Assembly (NCBI GenBank): GCA_019054805.1
Contig: JAHQIY010000013.1
Span: 1,550,001 to 1,614,000 of the forward strand
From: Brachionus manjavacas
Lineage: Eukaryota > Rotifera > Eurotatoria > Ploima > Brachionidae
Length of the DNA: 64,000 bases
Reading direction: 5' to 3'
In this document: piece after piece, positions 13,931-27,140 of the stretch
How the letters are laid out: every line of letters begins with the position of its first letter
How positions within the stretch are numbered: position 1 is the first letter of the stretch
The notes under the pieces: generated by a model
Told to the model about the DNA's origin: nothing
The model's database searches: none
The model's input: the letters and a program-made list of their open reading frames with translations, nothing else
Program-made: the position numbers and the translations under genes

Positions 13931-16900
13931 AATTTGTTTTTTAGGAAATCTTGCAGGAACTTTCGGTATCGACAATCAAATAAACCACAAGTAAATTAAC
14001 AATAAAATTTAGGTCTCCACAAGCAATTTGTCCTCGTGAATAACGATTTGGAAATAGATCCCTCTTTAATCTATTTGAACACATAGAAAAAAACGAAAAA
14101 ATGGACGAATTGGTTCAAAATTTGTCCAGTAGGAAGTTTAAAAGGAATTTTAATTCCCTACATTTAAGTTGTTTATTAAGATCCTGAAGGAACTTTCGGT
14201 ATCGACAATCAAATTGATCACAAGTAAATTAACAATGAAATTGAGTCTCGACAAACTATTTCTCAACAAGAAAAATGAGTTGGAAATAGACCCCTCGACA
14301 ATCAATTTGTCGACAAAGAAACAAACGAGAAAATGGACGTCTGGGCACAAAATTTGTCCATAAGGAAGTTAAAAGGAATTTCAATTCCTTACATTAAAGT
14401 TGTTTATTAGGAGATCTTGCAGAAACTTTCGGTATCGACAATCAAATAAACCACAAGTAAATTAACAACAAAATTGAGTCTCGACAAACTAATTCTCAAC
14501 AAGAAATATGTTGGAAATAGACCCCTCGAGAATCTATTTGAACACAAGGAAAATGAATTTGAAATTGACGCCTCGACAATCAATTTGTCGACAAAAAAAT
14601 AAACGAGAAAATGGACGTCTGGGCACAAAATTTGTCCATAAGGAAGTTAAAAGGAATTTCAATTCCTTACATTAAAGTTGTTTATTAAGATCTTGTAGGA
14701 ACTTTCGCTATCGACAATCAAATGAACCACAAGATAATTAACAATAAAATTGAGGTCTCTACAAGCTATTTGTCCTCATGAAAAACGATTTGGAAATAGA
14801 CCTCTCTACAATCAATTTGTCGACAAAGAAATAAACGATAAAATGGACGTCTGGGCACAAAATTTGTCCATAAGGAAGTTAAAAGGAATTTCAATTCCTT
14901 ACATTAAAGTTGTTTATTAGAATATCTTGCAGGAACTTTCGGTATCGACAATCAAATAAACCACAAGTAAATTAACAACAAAATTGAGTCTCGACAAACT
15001 ATTTCTCAACAAGAAATATGTTGGAAATAGACTCCTCGAGAATCTATTTGAACACAAGGAAAATGAATTTGAAATTGACGCTTTGACCATCAATTTGTCG
15101 ACAAAGAAATAAACGATAAAATGGACGTATGGGCACAAAAATTGTCCATAAGGAAGTTAAAAGGAATTTCAATTCCTTACATTAAAGTTGTTTATTAGGA
15201 TATCTTGCAGGAACTTTCGGTATCGACAATCAAATAAACCACAAGTAAATTAACAACAAAATTGAGTCTCGACAAACTATTTCTCAACAAGAAATATGTT
15301 GGAAATAGACCCCTCGAGAATCTATTTGAACACAAGGAAAATGAATTTGAAATTGACGCCTCGACAATCAATTTGTCGACAAAGAAATAAACGAGAAAAT
15401 CGAGGTCTGGGCACAAAATTTGTCCATAAGGAAGTTAAAAGGAATTTCAATTCTTTACATTAAAGTTGTTTATTAGGATATCTTGCATGAACTTTCGGTA
15501 TCGACAATCAAATAAACCACAAGTAAATTAACAACAAAATTGAGTCTCGACAAACTATTTTTCAAGAAGAAAAATGAGTTGGAAATAGACCCCTCGACAA
15601 TCAATTTGTCGACAAAAAAATAAACGAGAAAATGGACGTCTGGGCACAAAATTTGTCCATAAGGAAGTAAAAAGGAATTTCAATTCCTTACATTAAAATT
15701 GTTTATTAGGAAATCTTGAAGGAACTTTCGGTATCGACAATCAAATTGATCACAAGTAAATTAACAATGAAATTGAGTCTCGACAAACTATTTCTCAACA
15801 AGAAATATGTTGGAAATAGACTCCTCGAGAATCTATTTGAACACAAGGAAAATGAATTTGAAATTGACGCTTTGACCATCAATTTGTCGACAAAGAAATA
15901 AACGATAAAATGGACGTATGGGCACAAAAATTGTCCATAAGGAAGTTAAAAGGAATTTCAATTCCTTACATTAAAGTTGTTTATTAGGATATCTTGCAGG
16001 AACTTTCGGTATCGACAATCAAATAAACCACAAGTAAATTAACAACAAAATTGAGTCTCGACAAACTATTTCTCAACAAGAAATATGTTGGAAATAGACC
16101 CCTCGAGAATCTATTTGAACACAAGGAAAATGAATTTGAAATTGACGCCTCGACAATCAATTTGTCGACAAAGAAATAAACGAGAAAATCGAGGTCTGGG
16201 CACAAAATTTGTCCATAAGGAAGTTAAAAGGAATTTCAATTCTTTACATTAAAGTTGTTTATTAGGATATCTTGCATGAACTTTCGGTATCGACAATCAA
16301 ATAAACCACAAGTAAATTAACAACAAAATTGAGTCTCGACAAACTATTTTTCAAGAAGAAAAATGAGTTGGAAATAGACCCCTCGACAATCAATTTGTCG
16401 ACAAAAAAATAAACGAGAAAATGGACGTCTGGGCACAAAATTTGTCCATAAGGAAGTAAAAAGGAATTTCAATTCCTTACATTAAAGTTGTTTATTAGGA
16501 TATCTTGCAGGAACTTTCGGTATCGACAATCAAATAAACCACAAGTAAATTAACAACAAAATTGAGTCTCGACAAACTATTTCTCAACAAGAAATATGTT
16601 GGAAATAGACTCCTCGAGAATCTATTTGAACACAAGGAAAATGAATTTGAAATTGACGCTTTGACCATCAATTTGTCGACAAAGAAATAAACGATAAAAT
16701 GGACGTATGGGCACAAAAATTGTCCATAAGGAAGTTAAAAGGAATTTCAATTCCTTACATTAAAGTTGTTTATTAGGATATCTTGCAGGAACTTTCGGTA
16801 TCGACAATCAAATAAACCACAAGTAAATTAACAACAAAATTGAGTCTCGACAAACTATTTCTCAACAAGAAATATGTTGGAAATAGACCCCTCGAGAATC

Positions 16901-17550
16901 TATTTGAACACAAGGAAAATGAATTTGAAATTGACGCCTCGACAATCAATTTGTCGACAAAGAAATAAACGAGAAAATCGAGGTCTGGGCACAAAATTTG
17001 TCCATAAGGAAGTTAAAAGGAATTTCAATTCTTTACATTAAAGTTGTTTATTAGGATATCTTGCATGAACTTTCGGTATCGACAATCAAATAAACCACAA
17101 GTAAATTAACAACAAAATTGAGTCTCGACAAACTATTTTTCAAGAAGAAAAATGAGTTGGAAATAGACCCTCGACAATCAATTTGTCGACAAAAAAATAA
17201 ACGAGAAAATGGACGTCTGGGCACAAAATTTGTCCATAAGGAAGTTAAAAGGAATTTCAATTCCTTACATTAAAATTGTTTATTAGGAAATCTTGAAGGA
17301 ACTTTCGGTATCGACAATCAAATTGATCACAAGTAAATTAACAATGAAATTGAGTCTCGACAAACTATTTCTCAACAAGAAATATGTTGGAAATAGACTC
17401 CTCGAGAATCTATTTGAACACAAGGAAAATGAATTTGAAATTGACGCTTTGACCATCAATTTGTCGACAAAGAAATAAACGATAAAATGGACGTATGGGC
17501 ACAAAAATTGTCCATAAGGAAGTTAAAAGGAATTTCAATTCCTTACATTA
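13931..17550 (+). repeat. Satellite super-repeat, copy 2 (3.62 kb, one monomer shorter)
   Basis: This follows the same monomer order as copy 1, at a fixed offset of 3,621 bp for the variants between 10,786 and 13,663. It lacks the L monomer present at about 10,508-10,786 in copy 1. A hybrid monomer at about 14,170-14,400 replaces the S+L pair. Confidence 0.9.
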
Positions 17551-18849
17551 AATTTGTTTTTTAGGAAATCTTGCAGGAACTTTCGGTATCGACAATCAAA
17601 TAAACCACAAGTAAATTAACAATAAAATTTAGGTCTCCACAAGCAATTTGTCCTCGTGAATAACGATTTGGAAATAGATCCCTCTTTAATCTATTTGAAC
17701 ACATAGAAAAAAACGAAAAAATGGACGAATTGGTTCAAAATTTGTCCAGTAGGAAGTTTAAAAGGAATTTTAATTCCCTACATTTAAGTTGTTTATTAAG
17801 ATCCTGAAGGAACTTTCGGTATCGACAATCAAATTGATCACAAGTAAATTAACAATGAAATTGAGTCTCGACAAACTATTTCTCAACAAGAAAAATGAGT
17901 TGGAAATAGACCCCTCGACAATCAATTTGTCGACAAAGCAATAAACGAGAAAATGGACGTCTGGGCACAAAATTTGTCCATAAGGAAGTTAAAAGGAATT
18001 TTAAATTCCTTACATTAAAGTTCTTTATTAGGATATCTTGCAGGAACTTTCGGTATCGACAATCAAATAAACCACAAGTAAATTAACAACAAAATTGAGT
18101 CTCGACAAACTATTTCTCAACAAGAAATATGTTGGAAATAGACCCCTCGAGAATCTATTTGAACACAAGGAAAATGAGTTGAAAATTGACCCCTCGACAA
18201 TCAATTTGTCGACAAAGAAACAAACGAGAAAATGGACGTCTGGGCACAAAATTTGTCCATAAGGAAGTTAAAAGGAATTTCAATTCCTTACATTAAAGTT
18301 GTTTATTAGGAGATCTTGCAGAAACTTTCGGTATCGACAATCAAATAAACCACAAGTAAATTAACAACAAAATTGAGTCTCGACAAACTAATTCTCAACA
18401 AGAAATATGTTGGAAATAGACCCCTCGAGAATCTATTTGAACACAAGGAAAATGAATTTGAAATTGACGCCTCGACAATCAATTTGTCGACAAAAAAATA
18501 AACGAGAAAATGGACGTCTGGGCACAAAATTTGTCCATAAGGAAGTTAAAAGGAATTTCAATTCCTTACATTAAAGTTGTTTATTAAGATCTTGTAGGAA
18601 CTTTCGCTATCGACAATCAAATGAACCACAAGATAATTAACAATAAAATTGAGGTCTCTACAAGCTATTTGTCCTCATGAAAAACGATTTGGAAATAGAC
18701 CTCTCTACAATCAATTTGTCGACAAAGAAATAAACGATAAAATGGACGTCTGGGCACAAAATTTGTCCATAAGGAAGTTAAAAGGAATTTCAATTCCTTA
18801 CATTAAAGTTGTTTATTAGAATATCTTGCAGGAACTTTCGGTATCGACA
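17551..18849 (+). repeat. Satellite super-repeat, copy 3 (partial)
   Basis: It starts with the same rare AATTTAGGTCTCCACAAGC monomer and follows copy 1, including the L monomer missing from copy 2 (18,028-18,305). It leaves the shared order at about 18,900, where a TTTTTCAAGAAG-type S monomer replaces the expected L. Confidence 0.88.
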
Positions 18850-21800
18850 ATCAAATAAACCACAAGTAAATTAACAACAAAATTGAGTCTCGACAAACTA
18901 TTTTTCAAGAAGAAAAATGAGTTGGAAATAGACCCCTTGACAATCAATTTGTCGACAAAAAAATAAACGAGAAAATGGACGTCTGGGCACAAAATTTGTC
19001 CTTAAGGAAGTTAAAAGGAATTTCAATTCCTTACATTAAAGTTGTTTATTAGGAAATCTTGCAGGAACTTTCGGTATCGACAATCAAATAAACCACTAGT
19101 AAATTAACAACAAAATTGAGTCTCGACAAACTATTTCTCAACAAGAAATATGTTGGAAATAGACCCCTCGAGAATCTATTTAAACACAAGGAAAATGAAT
19201 TTGAAATTGACGCCTCGACAATCAATTTGTCGACAAAGAAATAAACGATAAAATGGACGTCTGTGCACAAAATTTGTCCATGAGGAAGTTTAAAAGGAAT
19301 TTTTATTCCCTACATTAAAGTTGTTTATTAAGATCTTGTAGGAACTTTCGCTATCGACAATCAAATGAACCACAAGATAATTAACAATAAAATTGAGGTC
19401 TCTACAAGCTATTTGTCCTCATGAAAAACGATTTGGAAATAGACCCCTCTACAATCAATTTGTCGACAAAGAAATAAACGATAAAATGGACGTCTGGGCA
19501 CAAAATTTGTCCATAAGGAAGTTAAAAGGAATTTCAATTTCTTACATTAAAGTTTTTTATTGGGAAATCTTGCAGGAACTTTCGGTATCGACAATCAAAT
19601 TGATCACAAGTAAATTAACAATGAAATTGAGTCTCGACAAACTATTTTTCCACAAGAAATATGTTGGAAATAGACCCCTCGAGAATCTATTTGAACACAA
19701 GGAAAATGAATTTGAAATAAACGCCTCCACAATCAATTTGTCGACAAAGAAATAAACGAGAAAATGAACGAATTGGCTCAAAATTTGTCCAGTAGGAAGT
19801 TTAAAAGGAATTTTAATTCCCTACATTAAAGTTGTTTATTAAGATCCTGAAGGAACTTTCGGTATTGACAATCAAATTGATCACAAGTAAATTAACAATA
19901 AAATTTAGGTCTCCACAAGCTATTAGTCCTCGTGAAAAACGATTTGGAAATAGATCCCTCGACAATCTATTTGAACACAAAGAAAAAAACGAAAAAATGG
20001 ACGAATTGGCTCAAAATTTGTCCAGTAGGAAGTTTAAAAGGAATTTCAATTCCTTACATTAAAGTTGTTTATTCATATCCTGAAGGAACTTTCGCTATCG
20101 ACAATCAAATAAATCACAAGTAAATTAACAATGAAATTGAGTCTCGACAAACTATTTTTCAAGAAGAAAAATGAGTTGGAAATAGACCCCTCGACAATCA
20201 ATTTGTCGACAAAGAAATAAACGAGAAAATGGACGTCTGGGCACAAAATTTATCCATAAGGAAGTTAAAAGGAATTTCAATTCCTTACATTAAAGTTGTT
20301 TATTAGGATATCTTGCAGGAACTTTCGGTATCGACAATCAAATTGATCACAAGTAAATTAACAATGAAATTGAGTCTCGACAAACTATTTTTCCACAAGA
20401 AATATGTTGGAAATAGACCCCTCGAGAATCTATTTGAACACAAGGAAAATGAATTTGAAATAAACGCCTCCACAATCAATTTGTCGACAAAGAAATAAAC
20501 GAGAATATGGACGTTTGTGCACTAAATTTGTCCATTTGAAATTTTGGAAGGAATTTTAATTCCCTTCATTAAAGTTGTTTATTAAGATCTTGTAGGAACT
20601 TTCGCTATCGACAATCAAATAAACCACAATTAAATTAACAATAAAATTTAGGTCTCCACAAGCTATTAGTCCTCGTGAAAAACGATTTGGAAATAGATCC
20701 CTCGACAATCTATTTGAACACAAAGAAAAAAACGAAAAAATGGACGAATTGGCTCAAAATTTGTCCAGTAGGAAGTTTAAAAGGAATTTCAATTCCTTAC
20801 ATTAAAGTTGTTTATTCATATCCTGAAGGAACTTTCGCTATCGACAATCAAATAAATCACAAGTAAATTAACAATGAAATTGAGTCTCGACAAACTATTT
20901 TTCAAGAAGGAAAATGAATTTGAATTTGACCCGTCGACAATCAATTTGTCCACAAAGAAATAAACGAAAAAATGGACCTCTGGACTCAAATTTGTAAATA
21001 AGGAAATTTGAAGGGAATTTATATGCCCTACATTTTAGTTGTTTATTGGGAAATCTTGAAGGAACTTTCGGTCTCGACAATCAAATTGACCACAAGTAAA
21101 TTAACAATGAAATTGAGTCTCCACAAGCTATTTGTCCTCATGAAAAACGATTTGGAAATAGACCCCTCGACAATCTATTTGAACACAAGGAAAATGAATT
21201 TGAAATTGACGCCTCCACAATCAATTTGTCGACAAAGAAATAAACGAGAATATGGACGTTTGTGCACTAAATTTGTCCATTTGAAAGTTCGGAAGGAATT
21301 TTAATTCCCTTCATTAAAGTTGTTTATTAAGATCTTGCAGGAACTTTCGGTATCGACAATCAAATTGATCACAAGTAAATTAACAATGAAATTGAGTCTC
21401 CACAAGCTATTTGTCCTCATGAAAAACGATTTGGAAATAGACCCCTCGACAATCTATTTGAACACAAGGAAAATGAATTTGAAATTGACGCCTCCACAAT
21501 CAATTTGTCGACAAAGAAATAAACGAGAATATGGACGTTTGTGCACTAAATTTGTCCATTTGAAAGTTTGGAAGGAATTTTAATTCCCTTCATTAAAGTT
21601 GTTTATTAAGATCTTGTAGGAACTTTCGCTATCGACAATCAAATAAACCACAAGTAAATTAACAATAAAATTGAGTCTCGACAAACTATTTTTCCACAAG
21701 AAATATGTTGGAAATAGACCCCTCGAGAATCTATTTGAACACAAGGAAAATGAATTTGAAATTGACGCCTCCACAATCAATTTGTCGACAAAGAAATAAA

Positions 21801-22624
21801 CGAGAATATGGACGTTTGTGCACTAAATTTGTCCATTTGAAAGTTTGGAAGGAATTTTAATTCCCTTCATTAAAGTTGTTTATTAAGATCTTGTAGGAAC
21901 TTTCGCTATCGACAATCAAATAAACCACAAGTAAATTAACAATAAAATTGAGTCTCGACAAACTATTTTTCCACAAGAAATATGTTGGAAATAGACCCCT
22001 CGAGAATCTATTTGAACACAAGGAAAATGAATTTGAAATAAACGCCTCCACAATCAATTTGTCGACAAAGAAATAAACGAGAAAATGGACGAATTGGCTC
22101 AAAATTTGTCCAGTAGGAAGTTTAAAAGGAATTTTAATTCCCTACATTAAATTTGTTTATTAAGATCCTTAAGGAACTTTTGCTATCGACAATCAAATAA
22201 ACCACAAGTAAATTAATAATAAAATTTAGGTCTCCACAAGCTTATTGTCCTCGTGAAAAACGATTTGGAAATAGATCCCTCGACAATCTTTTTAAACACA
22301 AAGAAAAAAACGAAAAAATGGACGAATTGGCTCAAAATTTGTCCAGTAGGAAGTTTAAAAGGAATTTTAATTCCCTACATTAAAGTTGTTTATTAATATC
22401 CTGAAGGAACTTTCGCTATCGACAATCAAATAAATCACAAGTAAATTAACAATGAAATTGAGTCTCGACAAACTATTTTTCAAGAAGAAAAATGAGTTGG
22501 AAATAGACCCCTCGACAATCAATTTGTCGACAAAGAAATAAACGATAAAATGGACGTCTGGGCACAAAATTTGTCCATAAGGATGTTTAAAAGGAATTTC
22601 AATTCTTTACATTAAAGTTGTTTA
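18850..22624 (+). repeat. Mixed satellite block with GTCCTCATGAAAAACG-type monomers
   Basis: Monomers here alternate between the usual TTTCTCAACAAGAAATATG type and a second type. The second type carries TCTCCACAAGCTATTTG, GTCCTCATGAAAAACG and a CACTAAATTTGTCCATTTG end. Adjacent duplicates are visible, for example the monomers starting near 21,320 and 21,050, and those near 21,610 and 21,885. The order is less regular than on either side. Confidence 0.8.
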
Positions 22625-25600
22625 TTGGGAAATCTTGCAGGAACTTTCGGTATCGACAATCAAATTGATCACAAGTAAATTAACAATGAAATTGAGTCTC
22701 CACAAGCTATTTGTCCTCATGAAAAACGATTTGGAAATGGACCCCTCGACAATCTATTTGAACACAAGGAAAATGAATTTGAAATTGACGCCTCCACAAT
22801 CAATTTGTCGACAAAGAAATAAACGAGAATATGGACGTTTGTGCACTAAATTTGTCCATTTGAAAGTTTGGAAGGAATTTTAATTCCCTTCATTAAAGTT
22901 GTTTATTAAGATCTTGTAGGAACTTTCGCTATCGACAATCAAATAAACCACAAGTAAATTAACAATAAAATTTAGGTCTCCACAAGCTATTTGTCCTCAT
23001 GAAAAACGATTTGGAAATAGATCCCTCGACAATCTATTTGAACACAAAGAAAAAACGAAAAATGGACGAATTGGCTCAAAATTTGTCCAGTAGGAAGTTT
23101 AAAAGGAATTTTAATTCCCTACATTAAAGTTGTTTATTAATATCCTGAAGGAACTTTCGCTATCGACAATCAAATAAATCACAAGTAAATTAACAATGAA
23201 ATTGAGTCTCGACAAACTATTTTTCAAGAAGAAAAATGAGTTGGAAATAGACCCCTCGACAATCAATTTGTCGACAAAGAAATAAACGATAAAATGGACG
23301 TCTGGGCAAAAAATTTGTCCATAAGGAAGTTTAAAAGGAATTTCAATTCTTTACATTAAAGTTGTTTATTGGGAAATCTTGCAGGAACTTTCGGTATCGA
23401 CAATCAAATTGATCACAAGTAAATTAACAATGAAATTGAGTCTCCACAAGCTATTTGTCCTCATGAAAAACGATTTGGAAATAGACCCCTCGACAATCTA
23501 TTTGAACACAAGGAAAATGAATTTGAATTTGACGCCTCCACAATCCATTTTTCGACAAAGAAATAAACGAGAATATGGACGTTTGTGCACTAAATTTGTC
23601 CATTTGAAAGTTTGGAAGGAATTTTAATTCCTTCATTAAAGTTGTTTATTAAGATCTTGTAGGAACTTTCGCTATCGACAATCAAATAAACCACAAGTAA
23701 ATTAACAATAAAATTTAGGTCTCCACAAGCTATTTGTCCTCATGAAAAACGATTTGGAAATAGATCCCTCGACAATCTATTTGAACACAAAGAAAAAAAC
23801 GAAAAAATGGACGAATTGGCTCAAAATTTGTCCAGTAGGAAGTTTAAAAGGAATTTAAATTCACTACATTAAAGTTGTTTATTAATATCCTGAAGGAACT
23901 TTCGCTATCGACAATCAAATAAATCACAAGTAAATTAACAATGAAATTGAGTCTCGACAAACTATTTTTCAAGAAGAAAAAATGAGTTGGAAATAGACCC
24001 CTCGACAATCAATTTGTCGACAAAGAAATAAACGATAAAATGGACGTCTGGGCACAAAATTTGTCCATAAGGAAGTTTAAAAGGAATTTCAATTCTTTAC
24101 ATTAAAGTTGTTTATTGGGAAATCTTGCAGGAACTTTCGGTATCGACAATCAAATTGATCACAAGTAAATTAACAATGAAATTGAGTCTCCACAAGCTAT
24201 TTGTCCTCATGAAAAACGATTTGGAAATAGACCCCTCGACAATCTATTTGAACACAAGGAAAATGAATTTGAATTTGACGCCTCCACAATCCATTTTTCG
24301 ACAAAGAAATAAACGAGAATATGGACGTTTGTGCACTAAATTTGTCCATTTGAAAGTTTGGAAGGAATTTTAATTCCCTTCATTAAAGTTGTTTATTAAG
24401 ATCTTGTAGGAACTTTCGCTATCGACAATCAAATAAACCACAAGTAAATTAACAATAAAATTTAGGTCTCCACAAGCTATTTGTCCTCATGAAAAACGAT
24501 TTGGAAATAGATCCCTCGACAATCTATTTGAACACAAAGAAAAAAACGAAAAAATGGACGAATTGGCTCAAAATTTGTCCAGTAGGAAGTTTAAAAGGAA
24601 TTTTAATTCCCTACATTAAAGTTGTTTATTCATATCCTGAAGGAACTTTCGCTATCGACAATCAAATAAATCACAAGTAAATTAACAATGAAATTGAGTC
24701 TCGACAAACTATTTTTCAAGAAGAAAAATGAGTTGGAAATAGACCCTCGACAATCAATTTGTCGACAAAGAAATAAACGAGAAAATGGACGTCTGGGCAC
24801 AAAATTTGTCCATAAGGAAGTTAAAAGGAATTTCAATTCCTTACATTAAAGTTGTTTATTAGGATATCTTGCAGGAACTTTCGGTATCGACAATCAAATA
24901 AACCACAAGTAAATTAACAATAAAATTTAGGTCTCCATACGCTATTTGTCCTCATGAAAAACGATTTGGAAATAGACCCCTCGACAATCTATTTGAACAC
25001 AAGGAAAATGAATTTGAAATTGACGCCTCCACAATCAATTTGTCGACAAAGAAATAAACGAGAATATGGACGTTTGTGCACTAAATTTGTCCATTTGAAA
25101 GTTTGGAAGGAATTTTAATTCCCTTCATTAAAGTTGTTTATTAAGATCTTGTAGGAACTTTCGCTATCGACAATCAAATAAACCACAAGTAAATTAACAA
25201 TAAAATTTAGGTCTCCACAAGCTATTTGTCCTCATGAAAAACGATTTGGAAATAGATCCCTCGACAATCTATTTGAACACAAAGAAAAAACGAAAAAATG
25301 GACGAATTGGCTCAAAATTTGTCCAGTAGGAAGTTTAAAAGGAATTTTAATTCCCTACATTAAAGTTGTTTATTCATATCCTGAAGGAACTTTCGCTATC
25401 GACAATCAAATAAATCACAAGTAAATTAACAATGAAATTGAGTCTCGACAAACTATTTTTCAAGAAGAAAAATGAGTTGGAAATAGACCCCTCGACAATC
25501 AATTTGTCGACAAAGAAATAAACGAGAAAATGGACGTCTGGGCACAAAATTTGTCCATAAGGAAGTTAAAAGGAATTTCAATTCCTTACATTAAAGTTGT

Positions 25601-26890
25601 TTATTAGGATATCTTGCAGGAACTTTCGGTATCGACAATCAAATAAACCACAAGTAAATTAACAATAAAATTTAGGTCTCCATACGCTATTTGTCCTCAT
25701 GAAAAACGATTTGGAAATAGACCCCTCGACAATCTATTTGAACACAAGGAAAATGAATTTGAAATTGACGCCTCCACAATCAATTTGTCGACAAAGAAAT
25801 AAACGAGAATATGGACGTTTGTGCACTAAATTTGTCCATTTGAAAGTTTGGAAGGAATTTTAATTCCCTTCATTAAAGTTGTTTATTAAGATCTTGTAGG
25901 AACTTTCGCTATCGACAATCAAATAAACCACAAGTAAATTAACAATAAAATTTAGGTCTCCACAAGCTATTTGTCCTCATGAAAAACGATTTGGAAATAG
26001 ATCCCTCGACAATCTATTTGAACACAAAGAAAAAAACGAAAAAATGGACGAATTGGCTCAAAATTTGTCCAGTAGGAAGTTTAAAAGGAATTTTAATTCC
26101 CTACATTAAAGTTGTTTATTAATATCCTGAAGGAACTTTCGCTATCGACAATCAAATAAATCACAAGTAAATTAACAATGAAATTGAGTCTCGACAAACT
26201 ATTTTTCAAGAAGGAAAATGAATTAGAAATTGACCCGTCGACAATCAATTTGTCCACATAGAAATAAACGAAAAAATGGACCTCTTGACTCAAAATTTGT
26301 CCATAAAGAAGTTTGAAGGGAATTTATATGCCCTACATTTTAGTTGTTTATTGGGAAATCTTGAAGGAACTTTCGGTCTCGACAATCAAATTGACCACAA
26401 GTAAATTAACAATGAAATTGAGTCTCCACAAGCTTTTTGTCCTCATGAAAAACGATTTGGAAATAGACCCCTCGACAATCTATTTGAACACAAGGAAAAT
26501 GAATTTGAAATTGACGCCTCCACAATCAATTTGTCGACAAAGAAATAAACGAGAATATGGGCGTTTGTGCACTAAATTTGTCCATTTGAAATTTGGAAGG
26601 AATTTTAATTCCCTTCATTAAAGTTGTTTATTAAGATCTTGTAGGAACTTTCGCTATCGACAATCAAATAAACCACAAGTAAATTAACAATAAAATTGAG
26701 GTCTCCACAAGCTATTTGTCCTCATGAAAAACGATTTGGAAATAGACCCCTCGACAATCTATTTGAACACAAGGAAAATGAATTTGAAATTGACGCCTCC
26801 ACAATCCATTTTTCGACAAAGAAATAAACGAGAATATGGACGTTTGTGCACTAAATTTGTCCATTTGAAAGTTTGGAAGGAATTTTAATT
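22625..26890 (+). repeat. Six near-tandem ~744-bp higher-order repeat units
   Basis: The marker TCTTGCAGG (TCTTGAAGG in the last unit) occurs at about 22,637, 23,381, 24,127, 24,871, 25,616 and 26,363. Spacings are 744, 746, 744, 745 and 747. Neighbouring units share private variants. For example, TCTCCATACGCTATTTG is found only in the units starting at 24,871 and 25,616, and CAATCCATTTTTCGAC in those at 23,381 and 24,127. Confidence 0.88.
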
Positions 26891-27140
26891 CCCTTCATTA
26901 AAGTTGTTTATTAAGATCTTGTAATTAACAACAAAATTGAGTCTCGACAAACTATTTCTCAACAAGAAATATGTTGGAAATAGACCCCTCGAGAATCTAT
27001 TTGAACACAAGGAAAATGAGTTGAAAATTGACCCCTCGACAATCTATTTGGACACAAAGAAATAAACGAAAAAATGGAAGTATGGGCACAAAATTTGTCC
27101 ATAAGGAAGTTTGAAAGGAATTTAAATTCAATTCATTAAA
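26891..27140 (+). repeat. Terminal, truncated satellite monomers and array edge
   Basis: At 26,921-26,924 the text runs AAGATCTTGTAATTAACAAC. The expected ~40 bp from GGAACTTTCGC to ACAAGTAA is missing. The last monomer has private changes (TATTTGGACACAAAG, GGAAGTATGGGC). Satellite homology fades at GGAATTTAAATTC near 27,130, where the AT-rich dispersed modules begin. Confidence 0.85.

Larger units (their letters stand above)
1..27140 (+). repeat. Satellite DNA array, head-to-tail, ~278-bp and ~233-bp monomers
   Basis: The whole stretch is built from one monomer family in one orientation. The marker ACTTTCGGTATCGACAATC, or its GCTATC variant, returns every ~278 bp (long, L) or ~233 bp (short, S). 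Measured early spacings are 280, 279, 278, 232, 279, 278 and 233. L and S differ by a block of about 46 bp. No other sequence interrupts the array, and it runs off the left edge of the window. Short ORFs recur in it on both strands, but they simply follow the repeat period and I do not regard them as genes. Large arrays of this kind usually lie in centromeric or other constitutive heterochromatin; nothing in the sequence itself proves which. Confidence 0.97.

Noticed and set aside
19393..19755. 120-codon plus-strand ORF and similar plus-strand ORFs in the satellite
   Set aside because: It spans a monomer boundary only because local variants remove stops. Neighbouring copies of the same monomers are closed.
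562..22567. Recurring ~73-codon minus-strand ORFs (starting MCPDLDF or MCPYVHF) in the L monomers
   Set aside because: They follow the monomer period exactly, appear and vanish with single-base variants, and are hydrophobic low-complexity readings of AT-rich DNA. The monomer length (278) is not a multiple of three. I see no sign of selection on the frame.
1..27140. CRISPR array
   Set aside because: There are no short repeats separated by unique spacers; the whole unit repeats. Monomer size and eukaryotic mobile elements fit satellite DNA.
1..27140. CENP-B box in the satellite
   Set aside because: The closest word (TTTCGGTATCGACAATC) lacks the spacing and the CGGG end of the canonical box.
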